Notes under the pieces: model-generated | Databases searched by the model: none | Told to the model about the DNA's origin: nothing | Seen by the model: the letters and a program-made list of their open reading frames with translations, nothing else | Part shown: piece by piece, positions 12,401-24,561 of the stretch | Layout: each line of letters opens with the position of its first letter | Position numbering within the stretch: the stretch's first letter is position 1 | From: Membranipora membranacea | Lineage: Eukaryota > Bryozoa > Gymnolaemata > Cheilostomatida > Membraniporidae | Length of the DNA stretch: 64,000 nucleotides | Assembly: GCA_914767715.1 (NCBI GenBank) | Contig: OU612065.1 | Span: 3,350,001-3,414,000 of the forward strand | Direction of reading: 5' to 3' | Made by a program: the position numbers and the translations under genes

Positions 12401-12790
12401 CCTATATAGAGGATCTTGAACGAGGCACGTACTAGTCTTGGAATCCAGACTCTACAAGAGAGACGTAAAGCCCATAGAATATCACTCCTGATGAGAATTC
12501 TCTCAGACCAGAACAAACACGATACCCTATCCGCTGACTATGACGAACTTGTAAACTGTAGATCGCAGGCAACTATGAAAACAAGGGCAGCTAAAAGAGG
12601 AGAGCCCACCTCTATCCAGGCATCGTCTGCCGTTTATCATAACAGTTTCCTGCCACGAAGCATAAGGGACCTCCGGATAGGGTCTCAACAAAATTAACTT
12701 TGGAATGGCTACATGCCAGAATTCTTAAAATACCACTGATCAAACAAATGCCTCAACAAATGAGGCACTCGGCCTTTATACCTGACATTG
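9475..12790 (+). mobile_element. CR1-like non-LTR retrotransposon, nearly full length with frame breaks
   Basis: A 633-codon open frame at 9587-11488 begins with an ORF1-type region (charged, ending near residue 155). It is fused in frame to an APE-type endonuclease (FICLTETHLD, VVAGDINLPGIDW-like block, ending GLSDHFVV) and to the N-terminal RT linker (PPWFNKRTKKL, NNKSPCPDQI). A frameshift near 11480 moves the RT to another frame (SPIHKKGSKEEA, RPISLTS, ILDFQKAFDKVPHKLL). A second shift comes near 11925, just before the catalytic YADD box at 11986-11997. Then come the TTKYLGVVL motif and a third shift near 12420, ending in YHNSFLPRSIRDL and a stop at about 12695. One in-frame stop interrupts near 11610. 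The 3' tail has a short hairpin at about 12750-12766. Confidence 0.9.
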
Positions 12791-12898
12791 GTAGTCTACG
12801 AGTGTTCTAAAGTAATTGAGGTAAGAATTGAGGTAAGAATTTATGTGAAATTGGGGTCCGGGAAATTTATTGATAAATTATTATGGTTAGGTCCCACT

Positions 12899-12960
12899 TA
12901 GCCTGTCTTGACAGGTGGGCCACCCAACAAAGAACAAACAAAGCATGTTAAAACAGGCTA
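12899..12960. mobile_element. 62-bp miniature inverted-repeat element with 9-bp target duplication
   Basis: The element starts TAGCCTGTCTTGACA and ends with the approximate reverse complement (TGTTAAAACAGGCTA). It is flanked on both sides by the 9-mer GGTCCCACT, at 12890-12898 and 12961-12969. Its ends match those of the longer palindrome at 24176-24327, so both belong to one family. No coding capacity. The exact 9-bp duplications argue for transposition; 9-bp duplications are typical of Mutator-like elements among others. Confidence 0.85.
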
Positions 12961-12969
12961 GGTCCCACT

Positions 12970-13605
12970 ATGGTGCATTCTAAGAGGAAAAACTGCATCC
13001 CCCTGAACTCCCGGCCATCTATAGGAAAAAAGCCAATACATAGAGCTATCAGTCCACTGTAGTACTGGCGAATTATTTTACTTATCTTGTATGGCTGCGT
13101 GTAAGGACACTAGCCTGGTAGATGGCAATTTCACAGGGGCATGCTCTGTTACCACTAGCCATTGATGTTTTGTCATGTATAGTTTTTTATTTCATTTTGC
13201 TGGTTGAATACCCCAAATAGCTCAACAGCTTAGGTCAACAATTGTATATTGTTAATGTCTGTCCACTTGTGTGCAAAATCCCGGTGTTTTCTTCCACACT
13301 CCTCACACTTCCTCCCTTTTTACTTGAAAACTAACAAAGCGTTTGGAGAGAATGGAAATATCTCATCCTGGTTCATACACTTATATCAGTCCTGTTAGCA
13401 ATGTTATGACTTCTTTCGACTTGCTTGTAATGTGGAATCTAGGTTTAAGCAGCTTTAGTAAGTACAAGTAAAATATGTCATCCACTTACCTGCATTACAT
13501 AGTACCTCACAACAGCTGAGAAAGGATTGCTACCATCATTCTTGGTGAGCCTATCTTGTGTGACCTTGTTTCCATACCATAATTGTTAAAGGCGAACCGA
13601 GAATC
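12970..13605. other. Upstream region of complete P4HA gene
   Basis: No open frame or repeat stands out. It should contain the promoter of the hydroxylase gene, but I see no convincing TATA box. Confidence 0.4.
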
Positions 13606-16600
13606 ATGAAACAATTGATATGGCTTCCAATATCACTGATGGTGGCAGGATGGGGAGTCACAAGTACTACTGGATCTCAAACTTTCACATCGCTTGTACA
13701 CTTGGCAGAGTCAATTCAGGCAGAAAAAGATATTATCCCATATATAGAAAGCTATGTTGAAGCAGAAAGGAAAAGACTAGATGAAATCGAAAAGTAAGTC
13801 AGCTAAGCTAGGACTTTCATTCTCAAAAAGGTTCTTGGTGTTATTTCCCTGATGTTGGTGATATGGGGATATTTCACAAGGTATATCTTATCCATATTCT
13901 TCACCTCCCCCTCTGTATTGAGTTCATTTGAATTTTCTTTCACAAGGTACAACACTTCCCATAATCACACTGTGATACTAATTTGACATCCTTTACAGAT
14001 CGATAGAGAATATTTTGGACCATCACAAAAATATATCCCTAGGAAATGTGGAGCGGCATTTATCCAATCCAGTAAATGCATTTATACTCATCCAGTCGAT
14101 GCACAAGGTTATTAATGACTCGAGACACTTAATTGACCATGCCGCCACGCAGAATAAAGAGGGTGAGATTTTATGTGATCACATAAACTGTTGATGGATT
14201 TCCCAGTATGTGTGTCAAGACTAGTATCAGTCAATGGTTGTGCACATTTTAAAAAGACTTCTTTGATTTATCTCTGAACCAATAAAATGTGTCGGCCATT
14301 TTCAATCTTTTTTATGAATTGGGAACCCAATCCCAGCTTGATGGGAAGGGGTGAAAATATAATATATCTGTGGCTATATATTGTATCTTCAACGGGGCAG
14401 GGAGTAATGGGTTGTGTATTACATGTTCACAGAATGTGGTTGATTGCAATATTTATCAGGATTGTGACATTTATGATCACACCAGCCATCTCATGGTCAG
14501 CTTATAAAATCATCTCACCTTCCACAGAGATCAGGCCTATTAATCATTACTATTTATCCAGTGAGAATATATATATCTATATGTATCTATATATAAATAA
14601 ATATGAAATATTGACAATCAAATCACAATTTTAAAGCACAATTTTTCATATTTTAGATTTTCTGACTGTATCAAATGCTGTTCTCTCTCAGCTCCCCACC
14701 AAAGATGACTTAGATGGAGCTATTCTAGCTTTACTTCGATTACAAGATACTTATAAACTAACAACCTCACAGCTAAGTGACAGTGATCTGGGGCTTATGA
14801 ACCATGAAGATGAAGCCCCACCCCTCAATGGTATTCTTCTTTTCTATTCCGAATGGTGGGGATACACCCTGGTTTTTGCCTTTTCTTGGTGCTGATATAT
14901 GCAGCCTTGTCCTAATAGTTGATCCTAACCCTAGTCATATAGATTGACAAACACAATGTCAGTTATTTACTCTGGTACAGTAACAACAGTACAGAACAGT
15001 ACAACAACGCAGTGACATCAAGCACAAGAGGACGGGGCATTTCTTAATGATATCCATAAATTTTAACATAGGAGATTTTTATATTTACCATGTAGTCTTT
15101 GATTGTCTCTCATGAGTATATGGTGTGGTGACAACAATGAACTCCCTGGCAATAATTCAAGCCAACAAAGGAACACTAGAGAATGGATTAGATCAAAATT
15201 ATACATTTATTCTGTACCTGACTTGATATTGCTATATTTTACTTTTATGACTCAACTTATACAGGTGATGAATGCTACAGTATTGGACAAACAGCACATT
15301 TTATGGATGACTTCTATCATGCTGTTATGTGGTTCCAAAAGGCACTTGAGAAATATGAGAAGTTAGCAGGTGCAGGACACAACATGACAACTCAAATATC
15401 CTCCACACTGGACTTTCTTAACTTTGGACTTTATAAGGTATGTGTTATGTCATGTTATGTATGTGTTACTACATGAGTGCATAATATTGTGGCTGATGGG
15501 CAGCCAGCAGAGCTGGATGATATGAGCTGTTTCGTTGTTTGATTAGGGCTCATTTACAGTAATGGATTGGGCCAATTCTATTCCATTCAAGTATAACCAC
15601 TGGTAATTAAGGCCTAATGCAGGATTACCTCATTACTATGTAAGAAGCATCGAAGACAGGTTAGAAAAGTGTAAACAGGCCAATTTCATCATCATAAAAA
15701 TAAATCTTAATTACTCAAAGGTTAACCTTTAAAATCATTTTGTCAAAGTAAATTAGGCAGCTGGTGTGAGATATCATTAAGTCACAAATGCAGTCTTCCT
15801 CCCTTCACACTCATCGCCAGTAAAGGGTCGACAATCTTGGGCACATGGAAATGTTCTATTTGGGTAATGTTAGGTGAGGCTGCTGTATGTGGAGTCCTAT
15901 TGTGGGGAATGACAATATTTCATATTCACACTGGTATACAATCTTAATATAATGAACGTTTAGTAAGTATCGACTTGATCTTTTTGACAGCAAGACAACA
16001 TTGAGTTAGCTATAGCTGCAGCTGAGAAGTGGGTACAGCTGATACCTGGAGTGGAGCCAGGTACAGCTAATCTCCGCCACTATTATAACATGCTGTCACA
16101 GAAAAATGTAACATATAATGGATCAGACCTGCCATCTATAAGAAACATCCAGGAAAGGAAAGGATTCTCAGCCACAGTAGAGTTTAAAACCTATGAGAGT
16201 CTGTGTCAAGGCAGATTCATACCGGAGGTAAACATTGTCACAGCTAGTCATTTTCTGCCTTATTAAAATTTTTATATCACATCATCAAAACTTTGATGAT
16301 TTTAAGCGAAATATTTAAATATAGTATAATAGTATATCCTCCAAACAGAAAACTCAAGAAAACCCAATGATCTTAAAGCTCGCCAATTGTAAGGATAAAT
16401 TTCGCTGTTTTTGTTCAATGAGAGAACTTGTGTGACTGTGCACACAGAGAGAGCTTGTGTGATTGTGCACACAGAAAGAGCTTGTGTGATTGTGCACACA
16501 GAGAGAGCTTGTGTGATTGTGCACACAGAGAGAGCTTGTGTGATTGTGCTAACAGAGAGCCTTTGCTGAGCTCACACCCAGCACAACCTCTTGTGCGATC

Positions 16601-19600
16601 AGGAAATATAAATAAAACTGTCACAGATTATCTTTGGCCAAAAAATTTCACTTTACAGTTTTGTCAGAGTTAGAACTAAGCCAGTATTGTATTGTGTCTC
16701 TGCACATGTGTGCCATTACTATTATCTGGTTTGTAGCTTCGGTCTAAGAATTTGGGATGCCACAATGAGCCAATCCTTTACAGCTACTTCCCCGCTAAAG
16801 TTGAAGTGTTGAATGATATACCTCGACTTGTGTACTATCACCATATCATGTCTGATAAGGAAGTGGAAATAGTAAAAGATCTCGCCAGGCCGAAGGTACT
16901 GACATGAACATAAATTAACAAACTATCTATTTCCTTAATTTTTTGTCTTAGGTAACCTTCTGCACTGTTTGAAATCCAATATAACTTTAAAATCTTAAAA
17001 AATATTCCTTATTTGGCAGCATGATGCCATACTATAACATAATATCACAACTTTTCTTATGAGTCCTTGCATCAACAATCCCTCAGAAACAATATTAGTG
17101 TTTAGGAAAACAAAAACAACCACTGTTCAAAGTAGTCGAAAGCAATCTCATAGCAATGGGCAAAAAATCTAAACTTGCACAAGAACATTATTGAATCATG
17201 TAATCGTTTTCAATGTGCGAAAACCCAAGCTATGAGATTACTTTGATATGAACAGTGGACATTTTTTGTTTTCATAAAAACTCTAAAACTAGATATTCAT
17301 GGATACATATGGTGCTCATATCAACATACTGCTAATTTTGAACCTATCTCAAATGCAATGTCTGGATGTGGTTTAGTTGTCGTGACAACGCTAATAGAGA
17401 GAGGCTAGGTGTAGTTTTAATCTGAGATTAGTTAAAACATTAATTTGAGGCTGTTGTTCTGTATCACATCTTATTAGGCCGGAAGCAGCTATACCATAAG
17501 TTGTTATGGCACGGACAATATTTGATGGCAGGATACTGATCACACTTTATACTTCATTGGTGTATGTTCTGTAAAATTCACCGGGTGTACCCAGTTGTAG
17601 TGGTCATATTTAGAAATTAGGTGTTTTATTTTATATACATTTTATATATTGTTCATATTCTATTCTATTCTATCATGGTCTCTCAAACATCAAAGGTGAG
17701 GGCCGTCAAGCTGCATTGGGAATCAGCCGGCAAACCTAGTACTATGTCACAGTAGTCGTACCTATAATGAATTTGTTACACTGATAATTCCACAGATAAG
17801 TTGATGTTCAAAATAATGGCGCAGGTGGGTTATTTGAACAAAGGTTCAATGGGCCAGCAGTCAAGGATGCTACCGCTGCACCACAAAGGTTTGAGACCAG
17901 AAACAACTGTCAAACCCTATCCACCCAAAAATCGTAAATGGAAGTGACAAAATAGGTAGGGGCTGCCATCTGACTATATTAAATCCTTTAATATGTGGAT
18001 TCTAAAGCTGAAAATTGCTCTCATGATAGATTAGAATCTGGAGAATAAGACGTGATACAGAACAACAGCCTCAAAGTTATGCTTTCAGCAGGTTTACTCT
18101 CAGATTTATTTGTGTTCTATGTGTGACATGCATTCGACTATGCATGTATACGATTAATTACATTGCTTTTCACTGCATGTTAATGTTTTACAGCTTGAAA
18201 GATCTGGTGTTTTTGCATCCAATGCGGAAACACCAAACGGTGGAATTAAAACCACTACTAGAGTAAGCAAAAGGTGAATGTAGTGAGATAATAGCCTCAA
18301 CCCCTAACACTATCAAACAATGGCACAGTTTGAAATGCTTTCATTTCTCACTATAGTTTTCTACTCTTTCTCTACAATATGTACATGCTTTTTATGGTTT
18401 TTGCCACCATACATTTTAAGGGGTGGCATCTATGGGCCCGCTATCTGTGGGGCTGCTATCAACTATTTTCCATATAAGAGATGTTTCTAATAGGTGCTGC
18501 TCACAACAAGGATTTGAAATCCTTGCTCACAACCCCACTACACTTCAGGCTTCTAAATTACTCAACACAGCTAGCTTGTTTGTTTTTGTTGTTTAAATAA
18601 AATAAAAAATACCTGAAGGGCTGAAGGAACACAGTATTATGGTCTTCAGAACCATTATGAACCATTGAAGCGACCACAAGAACATACTTATTAGCACTCT
18701 AGGTCTTAGTATATTTACTAAAGCACACTTTGAAAATGCTATCTTTTTAGGTATTTGCTTTCTGTACAACTTTAAAAATTATCAAAAGTTATTCGTGTTA
18801 CCAATATCACTAAAACAGGTCATCTGTCAGTGGACCACTAAAAGTTGATGGCAAACTCTCAGTCAGAAATAATTTTATCTGATGATCGAATTACATTGGA
18901 AAATCCAGTCACTGGGTATCATTTTACCTCTGGCCATCACATCATCACGCTCTTAGATCCATTTTTAGATTCATGGTATTATTTAATGCCTCCAGTTTGT
19001 CATACTTAAAATTAAAATATTGAAATGGGTGTTTTTTAAAAAGAATTAAAATCCCTCAAAAAATTAAGCAATTAAGGAGTCTTCTCCATTCCTCTCGACC
19101 ACAGGATTTTATTGTTGTAGTCCTAATATGTTCTCTCTCTTTTTTTAAAAATAGTAATAGTGATTGTGATGACTAACATCATTACATGGTGCTCTTGCCC
19201 GACCAGTTGTTTCGTATCTTATTATTGTCAAACAAGTAATCTCGATCATCACCGAGATGGCTTATGTGCTTGTTTGCTGCTTATGCTGCTTGAATAAGCT
19301 CTCACTTGGATGTTTACTGGCTGATATGTTGTGCATATTGTAGTGCAAATAGATACCGGTTCTCTTACTTATGTATGTGTTCCTTTTAGTTTCAGTAAGC
19401 TGTGATGTTTGCTCAATCAATGCAAGTTGTTTTCATGTGCTTGAAACAAATGATTTCAACAAAATTCATAGGTTAAACAGAATAATCGAGGAAATTCCTT
19501 GAACGAACCTAACCATTGCTTTGAGGTGTCGCTTGTAATCTTTACAGTGCCTGGCTGTGGGATAATGAGGATGAGACGATTGCAACTCTTAGTACTCGAT

Positions 19601-22131
19601 TCTCAAGAATAACTGGACTGACAATAGAGCATGCGGAGTCGTTACAGGTATGGGATAATATAGCTTCCTAAACAATACGCCCTGTAACTTTGTGTGTGCC
19701 ACATTATGTGTGCTATATGTAGGTAAAATGTGTAACATGGTCGTGTTACATTGTTCATTCGCAATTTGAGACTGGTGAATTTACAAAAGAAATCGACTAT
19801 CAGAAAACCATTATTAATGTATTCTGCTAAGAGTTGCGTTGAGACAAATGTGACCATAAATACTGTGGCAAGAGAGTCCATCGCTCTAGGTGTTCTGCAG
19901 ACAAGCTTATCAGACCATAGACCTATCTACTATCTCTGACCCATTTACAGACAATTTTTTAGATGGCTATCATCTGCCAGGTGCTGATAAAAATAGGTTT
20001 CTCAAATTGTCGTTATATTTGTGATGGAGGGACATGAAAGTGAAATCCAATTCCACAACTTCCTTTACTGGCAGCTAAAGTTACTGATGTCTTAAAGTCA
20101 TCATATCATATTTCATAGAAATGATTTTAATGTGAGCTACAATTTGCTGGCTGTTTTAACTTTGCAGCTATCTAAATTCTGACAGGTCAACTGGTGAAAT
20201 TACAATGACCTATATGCTGACAAATATTCCATTTACATAAACATTATAAGTGTCTGTTTGTAATTGCATTTTGTTACTAATTGTAGGTACTAAACTATGG
20301 AATAGGAGGCCACTATGAGCCTCACTGTGACTTCGCTGCAGTAAGTGCTGTACGACATATTTCTAGATCCTATATCATCCAAATTGCCCATTAGTTGCCT
20401 GTTGATTAGACAATTTTCTTCTCATAATTCAGTAAGGTTAGCTATTTATATAAATGATTGAACTAAAAAACTGGTTCACTGATATTCTACTTCCATGAGT
20501 GGATATGAAATCTGAAACCTTCTCTACAGCACTACTTGTCAGCAGTTCATAAGCATAGACTTGTTACAAATATATCATTTATCTACAGGAAGAAAATGAA
20601 ATATTTTATTATTTTTTTGAATTTGTTTTCAAACATTTTTTCCGCTTGTTTCACTTCTATCAACTTTTTTCTACTTTGAAGGCAGACAATCCCAATGTAT
20701 TCCTACCAGGAGCTGGTAACAGAATAGCTACATTTATACTTTATGTAAGTATCTACTCTACTCCATAGCATACCCATATTATGACAATGATCTGTTTTCC
20801 CAGATGCAACTTTCTTGTTTTAATGTTGCTGGTGATTTTTAGCTAATGGTATATTATATATTATAATTTATTTAAAAAGAAGTTTCCTAAGGGTTACAGT
20901 CTGCGATATTGGCAAAACAAACTGGAGTGGAACTGTGTCAAAAAAGTGTGTTAATTTTGAAAAATCATTGGCAGAAACTTCTTATCAATGTTCAAGGCAG
21001 GCAGTTATTGGTGGCAATTGTCGGATGTGTTTAATGCATTTTAATTAACTGTTCCAGTAAATAACTAAAATTGCTTCATTTTAAACCAAATACCGCAACA
21101 TATTTATCCGTTTTCACACAAGAGATTTGCCCCAATGTTCTACAATGAAGTTAGAAACGCTCATTACTCAACAAATTGTTTCGTTTTAGCTGTCTGATGT
21201 TGAGAAGGGAGGAGCTACTGTATTTCCCCGAATAGGAGCTACTGTGTGGCCGGAGAGGGTAAGCATACGTTACTCCATCTAGCTGAGCTAGAAACTGGCG
21301 TCCTAAAAAATAAAGTGCTATGTGATACTATTTCAATTATTAATTGCTCAAAATTTCATTTGAATGCTATCAGTAACATTTACCTAATTTACATGTTCTT
21401 TCCAAGCAAATTGATGCAAAACAGGTGACTAAGGCGACACCATATCAACATTTGCTTTCAACAGGGAGTTTTGGATATAACTGGAACCGACATTGTTTTT
21501 ATGTGATAGGAGTTGTCCCCTCTTGGAATATGAGCTCACAACTTTGATATTCAAAATTGTTTGTAATAATTTTCCAAAGAAGGCATAGGAATACAGTTTT
21601 CAGGGCATGGTAGACCCAACCATGTGTCAGCCAAGCCTTGAGTACTCTAACAGAACTCTTATTTTATGTTCTCCATTGTTTCAAGGGCGGGGCAGCTTTC
21701 TGGTACAATATTAAATCAGATGGAAGTTTAGATGATCGAACACTTCATGGAGCTTGCCCTGTTCTGGTTGGATATAAGTGGGGTAAGTTTGTGTAAAAAC
21801 TTTAAGATGACATGTTGTTAATTTATGTGGTTTACTATTTTTCATAATTTTTGGTTATTATTAACCATCCAAGTCTCAAATGCATAAATAGGAAATTCTT
21901 CTATAGTTCAGACCACGATTTTGACGAAGCAAGCAGGAAAGAGGTCAAAATTTAATACTGAGACCAATTCTTTAAATAATGTAGCTGATACATCTTCTGT
22001 CTTTTCACTTAGCATATAATTGTTGACAGTCTATTTGTGTTTCCTCCATTGCAGTTTGTAACAAGTGGTTCCACGAATCGGGCAATGAGTTTACAAGACC
22101 CTGTCCCCTTATGAGTAACCCCGAACAATGA
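13606..22131 (+). CDS. P4HA: Prolyl 4-hydroxylase alpha subunit, complete (544 aa)
   Basis: Thirteen exons: 13606-13793, 13999-14162, 14657-14830, 15265-15437, 15991-16227, 16737-16895, 18194-18273, 19548-19647, 20287-20340, 20682-20744, 21190-21258, 21686-21782 and 22055-22131 (stop TGA). They sum to 1635 nt with consistent phases and AG/GT borders. The product has a signal peptide (about residues 1-24), a P4HA N-terminal dimerisation region (about 27-155, including a hydrophobic NPVNAF segment), a TPR-type peptide-substrate-binding region (about 170-260, starting DDLDGAILALLRLQDTY) and the catalytic dioxygenase domain (about 345-535). Iron ligands are H438, D440 and H508, and K518 binds 2-oxoglutarate; the spacings match the family. 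The length fits alpha subunits (about 530-550 aa). It should act in the ER lumen as a tetramer with protein disulfide isomerase, hydroxylating collagen-type Pro. The start ATG opens a good signal peptide. Confidence 0.95.
16427..16561. repeat. 27-bp minisatellite, five copies, in P4HA intron 5
   Basis: Five tandem 27-bp units begin at 16427, 16454, 16481, 16508 and 16535 (core CTTGTGTGATTGTGCACACA). Because 27 is a multiple of three, the array is open on both strands and creates spurious repeat ORFs. It lies between exons ending at 16227 and starting at 16737, so it is intronic. Confidence 0.95.
17452..18076. mobile_element. Inverted-repeat element with tRNA-like core, older copy
   Basis: The left end (GAGGCTGTTGTTCTGTATCA near 17457) and right end (reverse complement near 18046-18073) are inverted repeats. 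The ends, the block AATCAGCCGGCAA, and an internal segment are shared with the better-preserved element at 38889-39423, but the core lies in the opposite orientation. The core on the minus strand (about 17900-17810) reads like a decayed tRNA promoter (TGGTGCAGCGGTAGCAT then a degenerate B box). The left arm differs, with about 160 bases not matched in the other copy. It lies inside P4HA intron 6. Confidence 0.75.
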
Positions 22132-24166
22132 ATCAATACTACATTGCCATGATTGACCAGCCAATCAGTTTCACCCTCACTACTACTACTACGACTACTA
22201 ATGATTCCCGAAACGAAACTAATGTAAATTTCCACTGAGGACTACTGATAGGCTGAGAAAGGAGAAGTTCAAGAAGTTTGAATTTTCTCAGGCTATATGA
22301 TATAAATTGAATAACTCTTACTGTATTACTACTTTCTGTCCATGATGAAGCAATAACCTACTGTCTCTCATGCCAGCGTAAAGGACACATACATGCATGA
22401 CCAAAAATGTACCAGACGGAATGCTGATCTCAATGTTCCTTGTTAGATCTGAACCAATTGTGATATTCCTTATACATAGCTTACTATGTTTTCTAGTTAT
22501 TGCTCAAAATTACCCTGCTGTCAAAAACTTATCGACACACTGTCAACCAAACATTAAATTTCATTATCTTTTAGATTAATACCACTAAACAGTTTTCTCA
22601 GTAACATCCATTTATGCAATCACTCTCTGTCATATTCAATTTTGCTCACATAGATTTGATAGCTTGTGCTACAAATGAAAGTATGTTTGGTCTTACCATA
22701 AACATGTAAGCTTATTTTGTGATCATAATCATAATATAATAATAACACATCTCAGCCTCCAGTCAAGTTAATAATTTAGTTCAGTTAGGCTACACATTAT
22801 ACAATAATACAGTACAAAACACTGGCGTATTTATGTATCTTCAACCCAAACTCCCAAATAGAGTATTCCTAGATAGTTCCATTAATATTACCAACGCTTG
22901 CATATGTATAATAACAGGCAGTTATGGTTTATAAGTTTTGTAATTTTGGTTCTTATCTCCTCATCCTTCAACTAAAGAACTCCTAGGGTCTGATCTGATT
23001 CAAGTTCTGAGAAGTTATCGAAACAGTTCCAAAGTCTTTCCTTTCCACATGATTTCTATGATCGAAAAAGAAAGATCTGAACAAAATGTTGAGTGAGAAG
23101 ACATGTCTAGCCTTTATGATATGTAAATTTGTCAATTTATTGTTAAGTCCGTGGCAATTTGCATAGCTTTATTTTTCTACAAAAATTTCCACTATGTCCA
23201 AATTCTGAACTATAAAACTAATTGAAAAATTGTAATAAACCGGAAAGAATATAATGAATGTCTGAGGGGAGACACTTTAGCTTCATCTAACAGCAAATAT
23301 AACTATAAAAATCTCGCATCAGTTTAAATTTAAAGAATAAGCTTGTAAGAAATAGTGCGTTTTACATAAACATTCTAATGATTCATCACAACATTATAAA
23401 ATTCTTGTGGTGCAGTTGGCTGATGTTAGGTTTTATAGCTAGTAAGGCTCCATAATACCACATTCCATTATTATGGCATGAAATGGTGACTTACTGTCCA
23501 TAAAATAAGAGCCGCATATCCATAGATCTATCAACTAATAGAAAGGTCAAAAGTCTCTAGAATCAGGAGGGTACCATGAGGAGAGTACCATGACTACCGG
23601 CTATGAATGCCTAAAGTGTATGAATGCGTACAGTGTGCGTATACAATGTAAGGTATGAAAAACTCTGAATAAGCTAGCAGGCTGAAATTTGGGATCATTG
23701 TCAATGATCACTGAGAGATCACAATTGATAAATAGATTATCATCCCATTAAGCTACCCTTGATGGCTGATGGTGTGGCCGTTGGTTACAAAATTGAGCAG
23801 TGATAATATGATATAAGTCGGGAAATTCAGCCTCACACTAAACTTATAACACTCCAGAACTCCCTGAGCTCACGTGCCTGATATATATATGGAGCCGACT
23901 TGGATGCAGATGTGAATGTTAGTGGAATGTTTCTATATAGAGACATATATATGATGGCATAAGCGCTCCTGGAGCAGGAGGTAGGAGTCATTGTTGTTCT
24001 TCATGCTGTAGTAGTAGTATTAAGCCTCGTTATTCACAGGTTAAGCCTCAATAAAGCGAGGAAGAGAAGAAATAGAACTGAAAAAGGTTGCATCACTGAG
24101 CTGGCATTATCACCACCGCCCACTGGTCCAGCACCTGAAGGATAAAATGGCAGAAACACGCTTCAT
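22132..24166. other. Intergenic interval between convergent genes
   Basis: This contains the 3' flank of the hydroxylase gene. A possible polyadenylation signal AATAAA occurs near 23237. No coding exon or long repeat is apparent on either strand. Confidence 0.45.
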
Positions 24167-24175
24167 AATCAGCAT

Positions 24176-24327
24176 TAGCCTGTCTTGACAAGCTTTGTTC
24201 GGTGGGGGGGGGGGGGAGGGAACAAAGCTTGTCAACTCTTGCATGCTCGACAGTCGAGCATGCAAGAGTTGACAAGCTTTGTTCCCTCTCCCCCCCCCCA
24301 CCGAACAAAGCTTGTCAAGACAGGCTA
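24176..24327. mobile_element. 152-bp near-perfect palindromic element with 9-bp target duplication
   Basis: The whole element folds back on itself. It begins TAGCCTGTCTTGACAAGC, has a G-run at 24203-24216, a central palindrome around GCATGCTCGACAGTCGAGCA, and ends with the reverse complement of its start. The 9-mer AATCAGCAT flanks it exactly at 24167-24175 and 24328-24336. The terminal sequence matches the 62-bp element at 12899-12960. It has no gene; the minus-strand open frames across it are by-products of the palindrome. Confidence 0.92.
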
Positions 24328-24495
24328 AATCAGCATGTACAATATGTAGTAATATGTTAAAATATCGGTGAGGCAAAAGGTTAGAAATCAAGTATCAATA
24401 TTATAAAGAAAAAATGGCAAATTTGTTAAATATCTTACTACTTTTTGCCCAACTGCTGGCTGTAGGGCACATGCTTGATTTCATTGTATGTACTG

Positions 24496-24501
24496 CTACT
24501 T
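24496..24501 (-). terminator. Candidate polyadenylation signal for the Ig-domain gene
   Basis: AATAAA on the minus strand lies about 60 bases past the proposed stop codon at 24562-24564. This supports ending the gene there and not splicing onward from the strong donor-like site just before the stop. Confidence 0.55.
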
Positions 24502-24561
24502 TATTGAGTCGGCCTTGTATATCATTGAAATAAAAAAATCGCATAATTCAATCAGAAACAG

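Noticed and set aside
16427-16561. CRISPR-like repeat array.
   Set aside because: Units are directly tandem with no spacers, and the genome is clearly eukaryotic.
16302-16673. Repetitive Cys/His-rich open frames on both strands.
   Set aside because: They are by-products of the 27-bp minisatellite inside a well-supported P4HA intron.
24093-24391. Two overlapping minus-strand open frames with repeated peptide segments.
   Set aside because: They lie across the 152-bp palindrome, whose G/C runs and mirrored sequence generate open frames on both strands; there is no coding similarity.
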